Origin: Bombus terrestris
Taxonomy: Eukaryota > Arthropoda > Insecta > Hymenoptera > Apidae
Direction: 5' to 3'
DNA: 64,000 bases
NCBI RefSeq assembly: GCF_910591885.1
Contig: NC_063272.1
Location: 7,204,364-7,268,363 of the forward strand
Under the pieces are notes generated by a model. The model was not told where the DNA came from. It saw only the letters and a program-made list of their open reading frames with translations, and ran no database searches. Below are positions 60,657-64,000 of the stretch, piece by piece. The stretch's first letter is position 1. The number at the start of each line of letters is the position of its first letter. A program made the position numbers and the translations under genes.

Positions 60657-62590
60657 CGCGAACAGAATGAGCAGGACGAATGATCGTTTCGGTGTTCCGG
60701 GAAAACAGGCTTCCGAGGTTCTCGATCTGATGGAAAAGTGTGTGCCATGCGCAGCACAGAGAAACAGGGTATGGAACGGTCTCAATCAGGAAAAGGATTC
60801 CCACGGGATATTGTTCACTCCGGTGGATATAGGCGGTCGACCTTTAAGCTATTCAGTGACCTCGCCGGCTTCTGACGTTCGATCCTGAACGTCGTCTCCC
60901 TCCTGTTCCTTCTTGCTGCGCGAACGATAGACGAAACGAGAAACCTGAATTTCTCAATTATTCGTTAGGCTCAGCGTTATACGATGATATTTGATTCCAT
61001 ATTCATCCGATCAACTCTCGCTTTCGTTGTTTAGAACAAGGTTAATAAATGTATAGGGGAATGTGCTTTGTTATTTCTTTATTTTTAATTCTTTTCTAGC
61101 TTTTTATTTCTTTTTCTTCGTATTTGGTTTCGCTATTTAACTTTTCTTTCGTTTGTCTAGTTACAGTATGGTACCACGATATCTTCGAGATTTTACGCCC
61201 AGACGATACGTTGAGTTGTATTTTGCTTCGATTAATCTTTTTCTTGTCTGTTTCGAACGAGGGTTAATGATAGGGGAGAATGCAACGACTTTCTCCTTGA
61301 AATTTGGCTTTTCATTCGTTTTTATATCTTTTGGATGTTGTTCGGATCTTTTCATTTCCTTTCTCTTCCTATTTCTGCTCCGTTTGCACAGTAAGGTATA
61401 TGTTAGCACGATTAGTTCGATATTCTTACGTTAAGTTGCTCCAGTTTCTACTCTAAAACAGCTCTGTCAAAGTGTTCCACGCTCTGCATTATGAAGATTC
61501 CTGCATTATATCGCAGGACTACACAGTTTTCGAGAATCAGGTATTTCGCGACGTTACCAGCGTATCTGGGTTGCAGCTCGGCTAATGTCATTACGTTATG
61601 ATACTGGATCTCGTCGAGGTTCTCAATTACGTTCGTTGATACTATCGCGTTATAGGCATTAGAACAGAATGTTACAAAGTACGCGATATTCTCTAAAAGT
61701 TCTCTGCCATTTAGAATACCTGGATAACGATCGATGACTTCGAATTCATGGAATCGCGCGAAACTTCCAATATTCACTTACGATAGTCGTATTGAACGCC
61801 ATTGTGTTTAATATAGCATGCACGTGCTAATTAATTCAATCGAAGCGCATTAATTAGTAGAATCTTCGCGCGATTACAAAAATTTCATACAAAGTAAATG
61901 AAACGTAGAACCTTGTAAAAAGAGAAAAAAGAAACACTTCGTTAAAAGATAAGAACATACGCACGTGCCTTTCGTAGCCACTCTATTTATGGCTTATAGA
62001 ATATCCACAAAAAGTGTAGTAACATTATTAATATAACCGCGCAATTTTCAATGACAATCTACTTACGTATTACGATTTCGATACGCTCTGATTTTGCACG
62101 GTTTAAAATGTTTTTCAATTTCAATTAAAAATCCAATTATCATTTAAGTGCTAAATACGACGAACGCGCCGAAGTGAACAGAAATGTGCACGTCTGTAAA
62201 TGTGCAAAGAAAAAGTGAATAAAAATTTCTACTTCGATCGAAAGTCGTCGCTTCCGACACTCAACGTCATTCGCCCTTTCCACTTCTCAATCCCAACTGT
62301 TACGATAATCTGTCAAATATCTCCTCGTAAAAACTGCAGCAAAGTACATACAAAAAATTTAAAAGGAAAAGAAGAATTGCCAATATCTAATCGTACGAAA
62401 ATTTCTGCAAATTCCTCGTCAATCTAACCGAACCTTATCTCTGTTATGCCCTTCGATGTGGCCAGTATGCAACGCGTTTAAGTCCTGGCGAAATCGCTCT
62501 ATTACACGCTTGTACACGTTCGTGACGTGGCATTTTAATTCGAACGGGTCGCTCGTCGATTCCGGAGGAAACCTCCTTCGTTGCGGCTTA

Positions 62591-62930
62591 TCTGGTTCGG
62601 TGCTCGTTATCGGTGCTGATAGCACGCGTCGAGGAAGCCGAGTCGCTCGGAGGAGTAGGAAGAACGGTCGTCGAGGACGAAGAGTACACGTACGCGATGC
62701 GGTTCGCGCGCGTGCATGCACGTACACGGTGCGCACAAGCGGGCAACGCACACGGCTGCGCGCAGATGTCTTTACGAGCGAATGATGCATGCGTTCACGT
62801 GAGCACCGACGCGAGCGCATACCAGGAAGAATCTCGATGCGTAGTGCCGTGGAGAGCGGAGTTCGAGCTACTTGAGCGCACACCGCGAGCCAGCCAGAGC
62901 GAAGCTTGCGTGGGTGGAGACCGTGAGACG
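62591..62930. promoter_or_regulatory. CpG-rich patch
   Basis: CG-dense sequence with alternating CGCGCGCGTGCATGCACGT around 62706-62724. Frames are open on both strands (159 codons plus, 154 codons minus), Arg/Ala/Thr-rich and without domains. It resembles the CpG patches at 25.2 and 27.1 kb. Confidence 0.3.
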
Positions 62931-64000
62931 CGTGCTATGGCCACCAGAAAGCGTTCTCGGCGCCCTATTTTAATATGTCACTGCAATTGGAACGAATGTG
63001 CTGTCTTATGGACCATATGGAGAATTCTTTTCTTCGCTTCTACATTTTTTTTTTTATTGACAACCGCCGCAACTTTGGCTACCAATGTTTGAAGATATTT
63101 TTAATTGATGTGATCATGATCATTGGTATGTACGAAGCGTGTTCGAGGATTATTTGATCAATTTGACGTAATAGGAATGTAATGTCAGGTATTTAATATA
63201 ATAGCAATTGGAAGGATTACAACGTTTCATGGGACAGCACGAGGAACGTTTGACGTTTTTTTTTTTTTAAGTCTTCTTTGTTGCTTGTCGCGAATAGAAA
63301 ATCGTCGAAGATATTTTAGTCGATGACTACGATGAACCGAGAGCTATTTAATTTAATGTAACAAGCATCCGAACGATCGCTTACGTTGTATAGGGCAATG
63401 CTAAGGATTTCTTTTTCGTTCTTGTATTTTTCTTTTCTTGCTTGTTGCGACAGTCGCATCAGCAAGGAATTTCATGAATTAAACGAATACGTTTTTCAAG
63501 GTTTTCTGAATGGATCCCTGCAGTGAATGTTTTATTTCGTAGAAATTGAAGGATGCCTGAATTACTTTTTTCCTGTATCATCTATGTAACAGTAACTGTC
63601 AAAAGGCGCGGCAATTAATTATTAATCTAACTTTAATCTATTTCATCATCGAATATGCAATCACCTTTTAGTTTCTCGTTGAAACCCAAGGTTGGAAAAA
63701 TCTTGCGTATACGGTTATATTATCGCAAACTTACTGATTATCAAGACGATAGTCTACTTTGGCGGCTGATTACGTATCTTCGAAAAAAGGTAACTGTTTG
63801 AAATGCAATTAGCTAATGACTGGAACGATTTCTTGTACGAAGAAAATCAATGAAGTCGTTTTTCTCTATAACAAGGCGCGCAAAAGCTTCATCTTCCATT
63901 TCCAATTTAGTTTTTCATAAGGAATCATTCCTTCCTGGTTGTACAAGAAATGCCAAGACACTATACTCTATACGATTAAATTACAATTAAGTAATTGAAA
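62931..64000. other. AT-rich non-coding stretch
   Basis: Poly-T runs near 63046 and 63256 and no recognisable gene or repeat up to the window edge. Confidence 0.55.

Larger units (their letters stand above)
59516..62590. other. Non-coding stretch with a duplicated segment
   Basis: No gene is recognised. Segments 59834-59912 and 60584-60656 are related copies. A 109-codon minus frame at 61448-61777 has balanced composition but begins at GTG directly after an in-frame TAA. Upstream of it on minus lies ATGGCGTTC... at 61802, followed by GTAAGTG at 61781. The rest is AT-rich. Confidence 0.45.

Noticed and set aside
1..64000. tRNA, rRNA, snRNA, known microRNA and CRISPR signals
   Set aside because: I looked for B-box GGTTCGAATCC-type words, common insect microRNA cores and regularly spaced direct repeats and found none that hold up. 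A tRNAscan-SE and Infernal run would be decisive.

Overview
The window reads as nuclear DNA from an insect, most likely a hymenopteran such as a bee. The base composition is AT-rich overall, with many short CpG-rich patches. It carries TTGGGTTGGCAACTA-type mariner ends and CAGTGGCTG-type Tc1-like ends, few transposons, and many GA, ACG and TA microsatellites. The taxon is an inference from composition and repeat style; no marker gene is present. There is no bacterial or phage organisation, no rRNA or tRNA gene, and no CRISPR array that I can see.

I recognise no protein-coding gene. The long reading frames either lie in low-complexity purine/pyrimidine tracts, start at non-ATG codons, or have no recognisable domain. 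The least dismissible are a 179-codon ATG frame at 48981-49520 (+) and an 85-codon frame coinciding with an isolated GC-richer island at 973-1230 (-). Both are weak. The window is best read as intergenic or long-intron sequence, possibly holding distal promoters or 5' non-coding exons of genes outside it.

Layout. 0-14 kb: AT-rich non-coding DNA with a TATA-like segment at the left edge and CpG-rich patches near 3.4-3.8, 6.8-7.15, 10.0 and 10.4-10.9 kb. 14.5-16.6 kb: a GC/CpG-rich island, purine-rich on the minus strand. 16.6-25 kb: AT-rich, with hAT-like (23.56 kb) and Tc1-like (24.55-24.91 kb) remnants. 25-28.4 kb: CpG patches, an NRF-1-type palindrome, a degenerate GTTCGCA minisatellite (27.57-27.77 kb) and an LTR-like stretch. 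31.63-31.85 kb: a short retro-insertion flanked by a 12-bp duplication. 34-36 kb: (CT)n, a mariner-derived MITE and a TA/CTATAC satellite. 37.5-38.4 kb: a GA/GAC-rich island. 42.1-42.75 kb: a palindrome with an 11-bp tandem, a 27-bp tandem, and an 81-bp mariner MITE with perfect arms. 45.6-48.4 kb: a CpG/GA island, hairpin-bearing repeat modules, then a G-quadruplex motif, an ACG tract, a GC-flanked TATA box and a pyrimidine tract. 56.2-58.0 kb: about 1.45 kb of purine-biased sequence that switches abruptly to a pyrimidine tract, with a strong splice-donor sequence between. 59-60.7 kb: diverged local repeats. 62.6-62.9 kb: a last CpG-rich patch.

The islands combine GA/CT tracts, CpG-rich sequence and, in places, TATA or NRF-1-like motifs, as insect promoter and 5' UTR regions often do. 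That is an inference; transcript data would settle it. I found no clear evidence of a new multi-gene system.
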